Of a DNA stretch of 64,000 nucleotides, positions 12,030-22,078 are shown piece by piece. Within the stretch, counting starts at the first letter, position 1, and every line of letters begins with the position of its first letter. A program made the translations under genes and the position numbers. This DNA is from Mycogone perniciosa. Lineage: Eukaryota > Ascomycota > Sordariomycetes > Hypocreales > Hypocreaceae. The DNA is taken from assembly GCA_025331125.1 (NCBI GenBank), contig JAOALB010000010.1, positions 1-64,000 of the forward strand, given 5' to 3'. The notes under the pieces are model-generated. The model was not told the DNA's origin, made no database searches, and saw only the letters and a list, made by a program, of their open reading frames with translations.

Positions 12030-12370
12030 GATGAAATGGCACAGCTGCGGATTCAGAGTGGAAACGATCCGAAGAACTTGAATTGTTCCAGCTGAGGCGA
12101 TGTTGTAGCCAAGGACTAGAAGAGGTGGGATGTTGGAGGGGCAATGAAGATGATTCCTATCGATAAGCGCGCCCAAGCTTACGAGCACGGGAGAGCTTCA
12201 CTTTCAACTCGTGGCTGACAAATTGACATTTCTTACATCTATTGCTTTCCTCCTATATTATTGAATCAACCGATTCGCTCAGTGCTAGCTCGCCAAATAC
12301 CTCGATAAGAAATATCCCCTACGGCTTGGTGCTTATTCAGGGCGGCGAAAGCTTCATAGCCGCCTCTGCA
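12030..12370. promoter_or_regulatory. divergent promoter shared by HEM4 and ERV1
   Basis: Only 341 bases separate the start codons of HEM4 (-) and ERV1 (+), so their promoters must overlap. Two GATA-type sites (CGATAA) are visible, near 12159 and 12303. No TATA box is obvious. Co-regulation is possible but is inference from the spacing alone. Confidence 0.5.
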
Positions 12371-13018
12371 ATGGCTGACGACACGAGATATCACGATGCC
12401 ACGGCATCTGCGCCAGCGCCAGCGCCAACAACAGACTCGACTGGCGCTGACCAGCAGCCTAAAAGAATCCCGAAAGGAGTAGTGCTTGGAAAAGACGGAA
12501 AGCCGTGAGTCCTTGAACACCCTTATAAGAGACTTATTTCACCAACATTATCATCTCTCTCCAGGTGTCGAAGCTGTACTTCATTCGCCGCCTGGGCGGC
12601 GCAAACGAAAGAAAAGGCCAAGCAAGATCCCAACCTCGGCAAAACAACGTCCGTGATATCCTCCCGCGGACCCCCGGCCGATTGTCCTCCCGATGTCGAG
12701 ACCCTCGGCCGCAGCACCTGGACGCTCCTCCACTCCATCGCCGCGACATACCCCGAGAGCCCTTCACGGATACAGCAGTCAGACCTGTTGAGTTTCGTGG
12801 GTCTCTTCTCAAAGCTGTACCCGTGCTGGGTGTGCGCCGAGGATTTCCGCGGTTACCTAGGTCGGGAAAAACCTCAAGTGGCCAGTCGCGACGAGTTTTC
12901 CCAGTGGTTATGTCGCGCGCATAATGATGTGAATAAGAAGTTAGGGAAGCCGCAATTTGACTGCTCACGTTGGGATGAGCGCTGGCGAACGGGGTGGAAG
13001 GATGGGCGATGCGATTGA
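12371..13018 (+). CDS. ERV1: mitochondrial FAD-linked sulfhydryl oxidase
   Basis: Two exons (12371-12504, 12565-13018) encode 195 residues. Erv1 reoxidises Mia40 in the mitochondrial intermembrane space and passes electrons to cytochrome c or oxygen. Three expected cysteine pairs are visible: the N-terminal shuttle C46-R-S-C49, the FAD-proximal active site YPC132-W-V-C135 followed by AEDF, and the structural C161-X16-C178. The Erv/ALR core starts at LGRSTWTLLHSIAATYPESP and includes the FAD-contacting RAHNDVNKKLGKP. The first 40 residues are Ala/Pro-rich and disordered, as in yeast Erv1. The 60 nt intron splits the Pro codon just before the shuttle CxxC. ATG 12371 (MADDTRYHD) is the natural start, because the upstream in-frame sequence lacks an ATG. 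The gene is divergent from HEM4. Confidence 0.95.
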
Positions 13019-13768
13019 GGGTAGCATTCGCCTAGGGAAGCCACAGCTGCTCCCATGCCCCCTCGGTTGAAATTATTCTTTGACGGGGATTGCACCATGT
13101 AAGAATTGATATGAGCGCACGATTATGAGGTTCATTATAGCATGCTCAGCGTCCAAGGTGGCACGGTACGGGCATAGAGAAAAATCTCCTGTCAGATCAT
13201 ACAATGGATAGGTATTCGCGTGTACTATTATAGATATCCCTAAAACGAATAACCCATAAAAAATCTCTACTCAAAGAGCAACTAATCAATCCATTGATTT
13301 ACGTGGGGTTACTGATTCTGTAGAGCCATCGACTATTGTGTCTAGAATATCATAATGCTACAAAAACAATTCTTATTAAAGGAAACACCATGTACTTCGT
13401 AGATAGTTCGAAGTACAATGCGAATCGTCTAGACAGTCGCTGAAGGCCGGCCGATAGATCCGATGGCTTCAATTGGGGTAAACCTAGCTTGATTGGTTGA
13501 TTGCTCCATTGCATCACTATCATGTCACCATCGTCCCATCAAGAACTGCCTACCTCAGATGGAACGATCTGCGGAGGACGATAATGGTACTGGGGTATAT
13601 AAATGAGGATAGCATCATCGCTAATACATGGCGGTTGATTTAATCGGAAACGATACGACTCGCCACAAGAACATAATCAGGTAATCCACAGCACCGGTCA
13701 GAGCTTCGCAGTGGCAATGGTAACACATGATGCAGCATTGACTTCAGAGTCGGCAGTAACCATTAAGT
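13019..13768. other. intergenic: ERV1 3' region and pyruvate decarboxylase promoter
   Basis: No gene is present. The region is AT-rich at 13200-13400. The proximal part is the promoter of the pyruvate decarboxylase gene, including a canonical TATA box at 13596-13603, listed separately. Confidence 0.6.
13590..13603 (+). promoter_or_regulatory. TATA box abutted by CreA-type site, pyruvate decarboxylase promoter
   Basis: CTGGGG at 13590-13595 fits the CreA/Mig1 consensus SYGGRG and directly abuts TATATAAA at 13596-13603, about 170 bases upstream of the pyruvate decarboxylase ATG. A strong TATA box is unusual in this window and fits a highly inducible fermentative gene. The CreA role is inferred from the consensus only. 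Confidence 0.5.
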
Positions 13769-15719
13769 ATGACGGACATCAGAGTGCAGAACCTAGAGCA
13801 GCCTGTAGATGTTGCCGAATACCTTTTCAAACGACTCCACGAGGTTGGCGTCCGCTCCATCCATGGAGTCCCAGGCGATTACAACCTGGTCGCCCTGGAC
13901 TATATCCAACACTGTGGGTTGAAATGGGTTGGCAATACGAACGAGCTTAATGCTGGTAAGTCAGTCAGTCAGAGGAGGGTCTGGTTCCGCTGTATCACTC
14001 TCCCGCCGGCGGTGCCTCATCTGCATTTGTTAATTGGTCTTCACTTACAGCATACGCCGCCGACGGATATGCCCGTGTGATGAAGATAGGTGCTGTGGTC
14101 ACCACATTCGGCGTCGGAGAGCTCTCGGCCATCAATGGCATCGCGGGCGCATTCTCGGAGCACATTCCCGTCGTGCACATTGTCGGCTGCCCATCCACTG
14201 CATCGCAGCGCGATGGCATGTTGCTTCATCATACACTTGGTAATGGGGACTTCAATGTTTTCTCCAATATGAGCACGGCCATCTCCTGTGATGTTGCCAG
14301 GCTCAATAATCCCGCCGAGATTGCCGCCCAAATAGACCACGCTCTTCGCCAGTGCTGGATCGCGTCCCGGCCGGTGTACATCATGCTTCCCACTGACATG
14401 GTGAAAGCCAAGATTGAAGGTGCTAGGCTTCAGACGCCAATTGACTTGTCGGAACCCGAAAACGAGCCTGAGAGGGAAGAATATGTCGTTGACGTCGTCC
14501 TCAAGTATCTCCGTGCAGCAAAGCAGCCTGTGATTCTTGTCGATGGCTGTGCCATCCGCCATCGTGTTCTCGACGAGGTCCATGTCTTCATCGACAAGAC
14601 CAGGCTCCCTGTTTTTGTCGCTCCCATGGGAAAAGGTGCAGTTAATGAACAACATCCCACTTATGGGGGCGTGTATGCCGGTGTAGCATCGTATCCTCCA
14701 CAGGTTAAGGATATTGTCGAGTCATCGGATCTTATCCTATCTATTGGTGCTCTCAAGGTAAGACCCCATCTCTATCGCCCCCTTTGTGTTTGGCTGTATG
14801 GCATGATTGCTGACGTCAACGGTCTTCAGAGCGATTTCAACACAGCCGGGTTTTCGTATCGAACGTCGCAGCTGAATACCATTGATCTCCACAGCGACCA
14901 CTGCGTTGTCAGATATTCAACTTACCCAGGCATCCAAATGAAGGGCGTGCTACGGCAACTCATCAACAAGATCAATGTGAATGAGCTCCAAGTGAAGCCA
15001 ACTCCAGGGGTTCGAAACGAAGTGTCCAAAAATCTCGATGAATCGTCCACTATTACACAGGCCTGGTTCTGGCCGCGTTTTGGAGAATTCCTCCAGAAAA
15101 ACGATATTGTTATCACTGAAACCGGCACGTCGAACTTCGGTGTATGGGATACAAAGTTCCCTACCGGTGTCACTGCACTCAGTCAGGTTCTCTGGGGAAG
15201 CATTGGGTGGTCAGTCGGTGCCTGTCAAGGTGCTGCGCTCGCAGCTGCTGATGCAGGTGGTGGACGAAGAACCATACTCGTCGTTGGTGACGGTTCCTTC
15301 CAGCTCACGGCCCAGGAACTGAGCACCATGATCCGCCGCAACTTAAAGCCCATCATGTAAGTAGCAGCAGTCCGGAGTCTGCGCTCCTTGGATGATCCCC
15401 GTGCTGACGGTTTATTAGTTTCCTCATATGCAACGAGGGCTATACTATTGAGCGCCTCATCCATGGCATGGATGCAGAGTATAATGATGTCGCGGCGTGG
15501 GATTACAAAGGTCTCGTAGATGTTTTCGGCGGAAGTAAGACTGCCAGGAAGTTCGTTGCGAAGACCAAGGACGAACTAAATAAACTCCTCACGGACTCAT
15601 CCTTCAGCGCTGCTGAATGTCTTCAGTTCGTTGAGGTACATATCCCCAAGAAGGACGCCCCTCGCGCCTTGGTCATGACGGTGGAAGCAAACGCAAAAAC
15701 TAACGCAGGAACGGCGTAG
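13769..15719 (+). CDS. PDC1: pyruvate decarboxylase (thiamine diphosphate-dependent)
   Basis: Four exons (13769-13955, 14051-14757, 14830-15356, 15419-15719) encode 573 residues. The enzyme converts pyruvate to acetaldehyde and CO2 in the cytosol, the first step of ethanol fermentation. Catalytic features are present: GVPGDYNL with the conserved Asp, NELNAAYAADGYAR with the ThDP-activating Glu, the adjacent histidines in LLHHTLGNGDF, and the Mg/ThDP motif VVGDGSFQLTAQE leading to ICNEGYTIERLIHG. Intron 1 splits the Ala codon in NELNA|AYAADG, and intron 3 falls inside the ThDP motif between KPI and FLICN. Indole-pyruvate decarboxylases share this fold, but the sequence blocks match fungal Pdc best. 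The start ATG 13769 (MTDIRVQN) fits the family. Confidence 0.95.
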
Positions 15720-16094
15720 GAAACCAAGGATTTGGGAGGAAAAGGCGCAGAGGTGGAAATTTCAATAGTCATTCATTCCTTTCGTGGCCAATGTATGTTC
15801 ACAGCGATGTGGACAAGGTGGATATGGATGAATGCTTTATAAATATGTATTACCAGTAGTTTTACTACTCCGAGTATATACTCCGTGCTTCGTGCGGAGT
15901 GCTATCTACTAGATACTCTTCCCTACGTACACGTGATGGGCCTTGTAGGGTAGGTGATCGGGCAAGATAAGATCGCCCCACTGTGATCCTTACTCGTATG
16001 TGAAAATCAAAACAACGGGCTGCCTTTTCGATTCATCTGTTGTTGGACTCGTCAGCCCCACGCATTTACCACCAATTCATTCATAACTATCACG
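15720..16094. other. intergenic: pyruvate decarboxylase 3' region and TAN1 promoter
   Basis: No gene is present. It contains a run of TACTCCG / CGGAGT motifs at about 15855-15925, including the near-palindrome around GTGCTTCGTGC. Otherwise nothing is recognised. Confidence 0.55.
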
Positions 16095-17396
16095 ATGCCA
16101 GGGATACACCCAAAACGAAAGCAAGATCCTGGTGCCTCACATGATGGATCGGCGTTCAAGAAGAGAAAGGTGTGAATACCATTCCATTTGAGTGGCGCGC
16201 GAGAAGGCCGCTCGTTTTCAGCACACCCAAATCGCAAAATCTCAAAAAACATCATGTGCTTTGTTGCTAATTGAGTCGTTAAATTAAAAGGAGGGCACGG
16301 CAGGTAGATGGAAGACGCCCGCTCAAAAGGTCAAGCAAGCCGAAAGGGTGGAGATGGGCACAACACTGGATGTTGGGGATGAAGGCATATGGGTCACCTA
16401 TGCCAGGGGAATGAAGGGAAAGGCAATAAGAGAATTCAAGGAACTGTGTGAAGAGGTACGTACAGCTTTCTCCATGTTATGGGACACCATTGACAAGAGA
16501 CCCGATGCAGTACGGCGAGAAAATCTACGGCATAAAGGCACCCGCCAAGGAAGATGGAATGAAGGAAAGCGATGAGGATGATGAGGACGAGAAGGACATT
16601 GAGTCAACCATCCGGCAAGAGCTCGGGGACATGAAAGCGTCTCAGAAGCCCAAGTCGAGGCAAACCTTTTCTCCAGTATCAGTTGGGATTGAGTGCGTAT
16701 TCTTCATGAAGACGATGAAACCGGTGGATCCCGACCAGCTGGTTCGCAAGATATGTGAGGATGCGAGGGAATGCTCGGACCCAAGGCAGAGGAAATGCCG
16801 CTACATTAACCGATTAACCCCCGTTATGGATACGGACAAGGCAACAGATAAGGGCATCAAACGGGTCGCTCAAAAAGTCCTGGCGCCGTGGTTCAGCCTG
16901 AAGGATGAGGAAGACGAGGATTCGGATAGTAACAAGGTGGCTGCGGACGCACAGCCAGAAAAGGGAACTGGGGCAATCTCGGTGAGTAACCGAGGGATCA
17001 ATACGAGCGCGACGATTCATTAAACTAACGGGCAATGCCCTGGCAAAGTACGCGATTCGACATAGTATCCGGAATCATACAGTATTCAAGTCAGATGCCA
17101 TCATCAAGATGATTGCCGGCATGATTGAGCCTGAGCACAAAGTCAACCTCACCAATCCGGACAAAGTCATACTGGTTGAAATTTTTCAGGTTTGTGCACC
17201 TGGTCTTTGGCCGACGCAAGTGAAGTGACACGGGGGCTGACGAGGTTAGCTGTTCTGTGGTATTTCGGTTGTCGATGGAAAACAGTGGGAAGAGCTCAAG
17301 CGATATAATATCAACGGGCTCTATGGGATGACAGCGGAACAGAGGAGTGGTGGTGGCCAGCAGCGCAAGAGCAACGAGTCTGCAGGTTCCTCTTGA
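16095..17396 (+). CDS. TAN1: THUMP-domain tRNA acetylation cofactor Tan1
   Basis: Five exons (16095-16169, 16291-16455, 16511-16981, 17049-17189, 17250-17396) encode 332 residues. Tan1 (human THUMPD1) binds tRNA and is needed with Kre33/NAT10 for N4-acetylcytidine at position 12 of tRNA-Ser and tRNA-Leu. Signatures are the N-terminal GIWVTYARGMKGKAIREFKE followed by EEYGEKIYGIK, then an acidic low-complexity linker (DEDDEDEKDIES). The C-terminal THUMP part has YINRLTPV, YAIRHSIRNH, KVILVEIFQ and LFCGISVV, and ends ELKRYNINGLY as in other Tan1 proteins. A basic stretch, HPKRKQ...FKKRK, at the N-terminus may be nuclear-targeting. All five exons are in frame with GT-AG borders. The small exons mean that no long uninterrupted frame exists. 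Confidence 0.9.
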
Positions 17397-20300
17397 CTGG
17401 CACATATGGAGGCCCAATGCACTACGAGTACGGGGGCAAAGCGGCTCTGCAATTTCTCCACGACTCGCGCAACTAGAGGTAGGGCAGAGAGCATTTGATG
17501 GCATTTGAGTGACGGACGGTATAGAATGGTAGAACCGCCCCGCTCCAAGTTTTCCATTTGGAAGAGATAGGTCCAGCTGGATAGAGATGGCGTCGGGGTT
17601 TCGCTTGATATCGGGACAAGAAAGCAACCTAGGTATCAGCAATAATACACGCAAAGACCAGTCGGCAGATCGGGCATATCAAAGTAAAAGAAGAAAGTTC
17701 CTGCTCTGCCAGACAAGACGCGCGGTCCACTCACTAATTGTCCAGTCGCTTACTTCGTACTCCTACTCTGTACTTTGTACTCTGTACCTACTTTATAATA
17801 AGCGAATCAGTGAAGGCGACAGACGAATAATCTGGGATAAGTAAAACGTTGCTTGGCTGAAAAGCCATTTGACCAGGTACTACTTTATCCTTTGAAATGC
17901 GCGCAAAAGCCGAGGATTACTCCTATGCATCGTCTGCCTGCTGAGTGCGCGGGTGTGAGGTGTCTGTGCGAAACGATGCTTGATGAGTTGGCAAATCTGT
18001 CAAAAGACGAAGTTTCGACGTCACAAGACGTCACCGCATTTTCTTGCACCTCAAAGCTGGAATGGGATGGTGATCTCGTATTTCCCAGCAATGATCTATG
18101 CCCCTGCCTGAGAGGATCGAGAACTTGCACCTTCTTCTGACAGAGCCAGCGTTACAGAGATTGAATGGAATACGAGTAATATGCCGTATTCCGTACTTCG
18201 TACCTAGTAGTAGGTAGTATTACGACTACAGGTCCGTATCCGGAAAAACGACAGAAGTCCTTGAATGTTCTGTCTCCACTGATGGTGACGTCCAAGATGG
18301 ATCTCGCTTATGATGTCCAATGATACACTTCCCGGCTCGCCTATTCTCCTACTAGTTCAACGCTAATTCTAGCCTCCGGTCTGCACTGCTCCATTCAGCC
18401 ACACCAGCTATCGGAACAGCTCCGCTCCCGCTCCCGCTGCCACTTCTTACTCGTATGTATGTAGGTATGTAGTAGCAAAAAGTAAAAACATCTCGTACCT
18501 ATGAATTTTAAGTAACACCCGTGTTCTTTTTGGAGTCCAGTGGGTCTCCTGAAACCACCCATACCTTTCGTAGCCAAATGGGGAAACGAACAAGACGGCG
18601 TTAATAAGATGTAGCACCTTGGGCGTCTCGTTTCGAGAAACGCCCGACAAATACGAATCGCGGTACGGATGCTAAATCATGCCTTCTTATCTCCTTTTGC
18701 GATGCCTTAACTTGGCAAGGTCTTGTCAGCCGGAGGACGACCAGGGGAAAAAATAAAACACTTCTAAAGAGTATAGGGCCTGCACATTCGCTTGACAGCG
18801 GCCAATGGCGTTGCTTTCATCTCGTCTCTTCCGTCATCCAGCCCTAAGACTTTTCATCCTACTACTCGTATCTTCCACTAGCACCTCCACTCAGAGTCTC
18901 CGTATCTGGTGTATACGATACGGCCTATGGGGACAGTTTGTCGTAAGTGCTAATGTTCGTTGTACATGCCTACCTATCAAGGTACGAAACAGCAGTTGTT
19001 AAGCCAGCGGTCGGCTATGATCGCCAGAAAAGCCAACTAATAAGCTTGGCGTCACCATCAACTAAAAATCGTCAAGCCGGACTGTCGGTGGCTTGGAGTG
19101 CTGTCAATGTTGATGGTCGACAAGCCCCAGCAGCTCTCTCGGTAAACATTGGTCAACAGGCGGACCTGCTGGAGCTCTGGCGATGACGGACTTTCTTCCG
19201 TCACTCTAACCGTCATAATGATTCGTTGTGCGTCTTTCCCACCGCCTCCAGGGTCTCCACGTGGCCCATCTGGTCCAATTCCCGATACTATTACTACGAA
19301 GTAATAATACTACTACTCTATACTACCTACTAGGTAGGTACCACTATTAGGTATCTCCTTGGTAGTAGTAATGTACTTCGTAGGCGTGTCCGTTCACGAA
19401 CGATGGTGGGCGTCCCATCTCATGAAGCTAACCAATGCAAAGAATGTCCAAGTAACCAGACGGCTCCTCTCCTTATCCTATCCGTCGGACGAGCTGAATC
19501 AATAGATGATCCTACCTTGGGCATCGGTTCTGGTGCCTCGTGTCCTCTTCCCTAGCATCCCCCTGTACGGTTTCGTGTCATCTCACCATTCACCCAAGTG
19601 CTGGCCGAACAGAGCTTCCAAAACTGCATCTTGTCACGCGATTTTCACCCGCTTGATCTGAACAACAAGGTTGTCTCCGTTGTGACTTGTGATCGTCGGT
19701 ATTGTTACTGCCATCATCACCCGTGTCTCCTTGCTCCCCCACTCATGCTTATAGGTTCGCTTGCTTCACTCAGCCAACCCACCCAGATGTGAGGAGTATT
19801 ATCAGGTTACTCGTCGTTCGGCTGATTCCCCAATCATCACGGCAATAGATGCAGGGATGGGCGACTCTAGCCGCCCTCCAACCATACTATAAGCAGGCTA
19901 GGAATTATATGCCGAAGTTGGAGTCGGTACCGGAGCCCAATCCGATACCAAACTCCTTGTCTGTTGTCGTCATTCTCCTTCTTTATTGTTGACCCACCTA
20001 TGCCATCGAGAAAGCCTCAGCCATTTTCTCATCTGTACACGATCCACTCCTCTGCATCTTCCCCCCTGTACTCTTCTGAGGCCAGACTCTCCATCCTGCC
20101 GAAGGAGCCTCACGACCAGCGGCTTGATCGTATCAAGTTTCCCCCTCCCCCCAGGGGCCGGCCCGATATACTATCATCTTGTTGCTCGGTCAAGTTCCAT
20201 TCATTCAGCACAAGCACCCGGTCTATGTATGGACTCTACATGCCCGCCCGACATGTCGCTGGTCTGTCATCGCCATCTTTATAACTCACACTTCGTTCTA

Positions 20301-20444
20301 TATACCTCATCTTCTTGGATACATCCCAGCCCTCCAAAAAGTATCTCTTTGGCTCGTTCCCGTCCCTGTCACACATCAAAGCACTCCATTACCTTGTGAT
20401 CTGAGAAACGCTGGGGGATTTTTCACATCTCTGCCTCTTTGGTC
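17397..20444. other. 3 kb gene-free region
   Basis: I find no protein-like frame on either strand over about 3 kb. It contains several clusters of TACTTCGTA / TACTCCGTA and CTACTA motifs (17745-17800, 18185-18235, 19285-19385) and a CTCCCG tandem near 18420. The last 450 bases are pyrimidine-rich and probably form the 5' leader of the next gene. Open frames in 19964-20400 are low-complexity Ser/Pro/His-rich translations of that leader. Confidence 0.5.
19285..19385. repeat. cluster of palindromic TACKWCGTA / CTACTA motifs
   Basis: In about 100 bases there are TACTACGAAGTA, several CTACTACT triplets, CTACCTACTAGGTAGGTA (an inverted repeat) and TACTTCGTA. The same word family occurs in many other intergenic intervals of the window. 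I did not notice it in the coding exons I read. Confidence 0.7.
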
Positions 20445-21932
20445 ATGGCTTGCTCACCGTCTGGCTACATTAGTCGTGATAAAGGCTGGGATTCTCTTCC
20501 CGTCCATTACGACACGAAAATTTGCAAACTGTCGCAAGAGGCTCCTGTACTTATCCGCACTCCCTCCCTCACCCCACCGATGAGCCTCATCCCGCTGGAT
20601 AAACTTATCCAGTCACTGATCGACCCCAATATACCTTACTCCATCTTCGAAAACCTAGAGATTGTACCATCTGGCCGTTTACACATGCCTTTTCTTATCA
20701 AAAACCCCGACGGCAACCATATGGCCCTCTCTTTGCCCCCGCCTGCAGATATGAGACTCTTGCGTTCTGAGCGTTTGTCTATCAGGTCAGAGGCAGTTGT
20801 TCTGCAATGGCTGTCTGAGTTTGTCATGGAAAACAGAAAGACGGGAGTAAAGGTGCTAGGCTATCGGGACCAACATACATCTAGCGGAGAAAAGGTCCGT
20901 GATACAAGACTGAGCGGACAACGACCAGTTAGGAGTCTCCGCGATTACGCTCCTAGGCTCACCAAGCATGGTGCTGTCAATGTGGGGGGCCATACGTTGT
21001 ACAACCTGAGCACTCCCAGTCTAGGTGTAGCCATATCAACCCTCCCGCGACCTCTCAGTCTGGAAGAGCGAAGATCAGTCGATTTTCAATCCGGCCAATT
21101 ACTGCGACGAGCGGCTTTATACCGTTCCCCTAACCTAAGATTCGGATTGGCGGTCGACGTCTTGTCCCAGATTATCCAACGACCTCAACAACTCGACTCT
21201 TCGCAAATCAGAGGCTATGCACCAGTCACCAATGTGGGATCCTCTTGCTGGTCGGAAGCGTTCCATATTCTGCTAGAGTCTGCACTGCGTGATGCAGAGG
21301 ATTTTACCATCACGATATCCTACCATGGCATCAGGCACCACTTCAAAAGATTTCGCCATTTTTTGGATTGTGTCACTAGGTCGTGTCTGGTAGTGGTCAA
21401 TATCGGCGAGGATTTAAATACCCTTGTCCGGAGGTATGAAGGGAAATCGGAATCAACAAATGATAACCCTGGCAACAACGAGCGGGACGACAAGAAAAGT
21501 TCCGGATCAACTGGCCCCCATGGCCGAATTGACATTTCAGGATTGCGTGAATGGAGCCATTGCATTTTTGGCGATCCCTTGATAGCGTCTGCATTTGGCC
21601 AGAACTCTAGCTCTGACTTTCTTCACGGATTTCACTCGCCGTTGCAAGAGGCAGAGCCGGGGATACCTGATTATCCATTAAGTCCGGTAGAGGACCGAGA
21701 ATATGCACACGTTCGTCTCCTTTTGTATGAATGCTACCACACTGTAGCTACAATCGTCAAGGAGTTTTGCCGCCCACAAGATGACAGTTTCGAGAGGGAA
21801 ATGGCGGGACGGAAGAAGCTCGTTGGTGTTCTTTCGAGACTAGAAGACCTTGACGACCAAGGAAACCCCAAACGCAAACGTCCCAGCATGGAAATGATAC
21901 CAGCTAAGAGGCCCAGGTCAGAAGTCTACTAA
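20445..21932 (+). CDS. uncharacterised protein with degenerate APH-like (aminoglycoside phosphotransferase) fold
   Basis: A single-exon frame of 495 residues if started at ATG 20445 (MACSPSGYIS, good start context), or 450 if at 20580 (MSLIPLDKLIQ, weaker context). I do not know a named family. Three blocks resemble fungal APH/choline-kinase-type proteins. LRSERLSIRSEAVVLQWLSE looks like the N-lobe RSE-containing helix. VVVNIGEDLNTLV sits where the catalytic HGDxxxxN loop should be, and SGLREWSHCIFGDPLIA sits where the IDWExAxxGDP metal-binding block should be. In the first catalytic block the HGD is not intact, and in the second Asp is replaced by Glu, so a pseudokinase is plausible. The C-terminus is rich in Lys/Arg/Pro (KRKRPS, AKRPRSE), possibly nuclear-targeting. 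The fold assignment is inference. Confidence 0.75.
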   Translation: MACSPSGYISRDKGWDSLPVHYDTKICKLSQEAPVLIRTPSLTPPMSLIPLDKLIQSLIDPNIPYSIFENLEIVPSGRLHMPFLIKNPDGNHMALSLPPPADMRLLRSERLSIRSEAVVLQWLSEFVMENRKTGVKVLGYRDQHTSSGEKVRDTRLSGQRPVRSLRDYAPRLTKHGAVNVGGHTLYNLSTPSLGVAISTLPRPLSLEERRSVDFQSGQLLRRAALYRSPNLRFGLAVDVLSQIIQRPQQLDSSQIRGYAPVTNVGSSCWSEAFHILLESALRDAEDFTITISYHGIRHHFKRFRHFLDCVTRSCLVVVNIGEDLNTLVRRYEGKSESTNDNPGNNERDDKKSSGSTGPHGRIDISGLREWSHCIFGDPLIASAFGQNSSSDFLHGFHSPLQEAEPGIPDYPLSPVEDREYAHVRLLLYECYHTVATIVKEFCRPQDDSFEREMAGRKKLVGVLSRLEDLDDQGNPKRKRPSMEMIPAKRPRSEVY

Positions 21933-22078
21933 TTATGTGGTCATGATGGAGGAATGGCATAGAAAAGAAGCATTAGAATAGATCCGTAATATTGTACGTG
22001 TGTCTATGTACGGACCAGTTTTGGTGTAGACACTGGCTGGGGACAGCATTCGTTTCCGAAAACACCATGTTATTTAAA

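Noticed and set aside
14041..14655. 204-codon frame antisense to pyruvate decarboxylase
   Set aside because: It is a mirror of a well-conserved coding exon, with no domain and no independent gene structure.
19964..20399. Ser/Pro/His-rich frames before the APH-like gene
   Set aside because: They look like translated pyrimidine-rich 5' leader. No splice joins them in frame to the downstream gene without extra assumptions.
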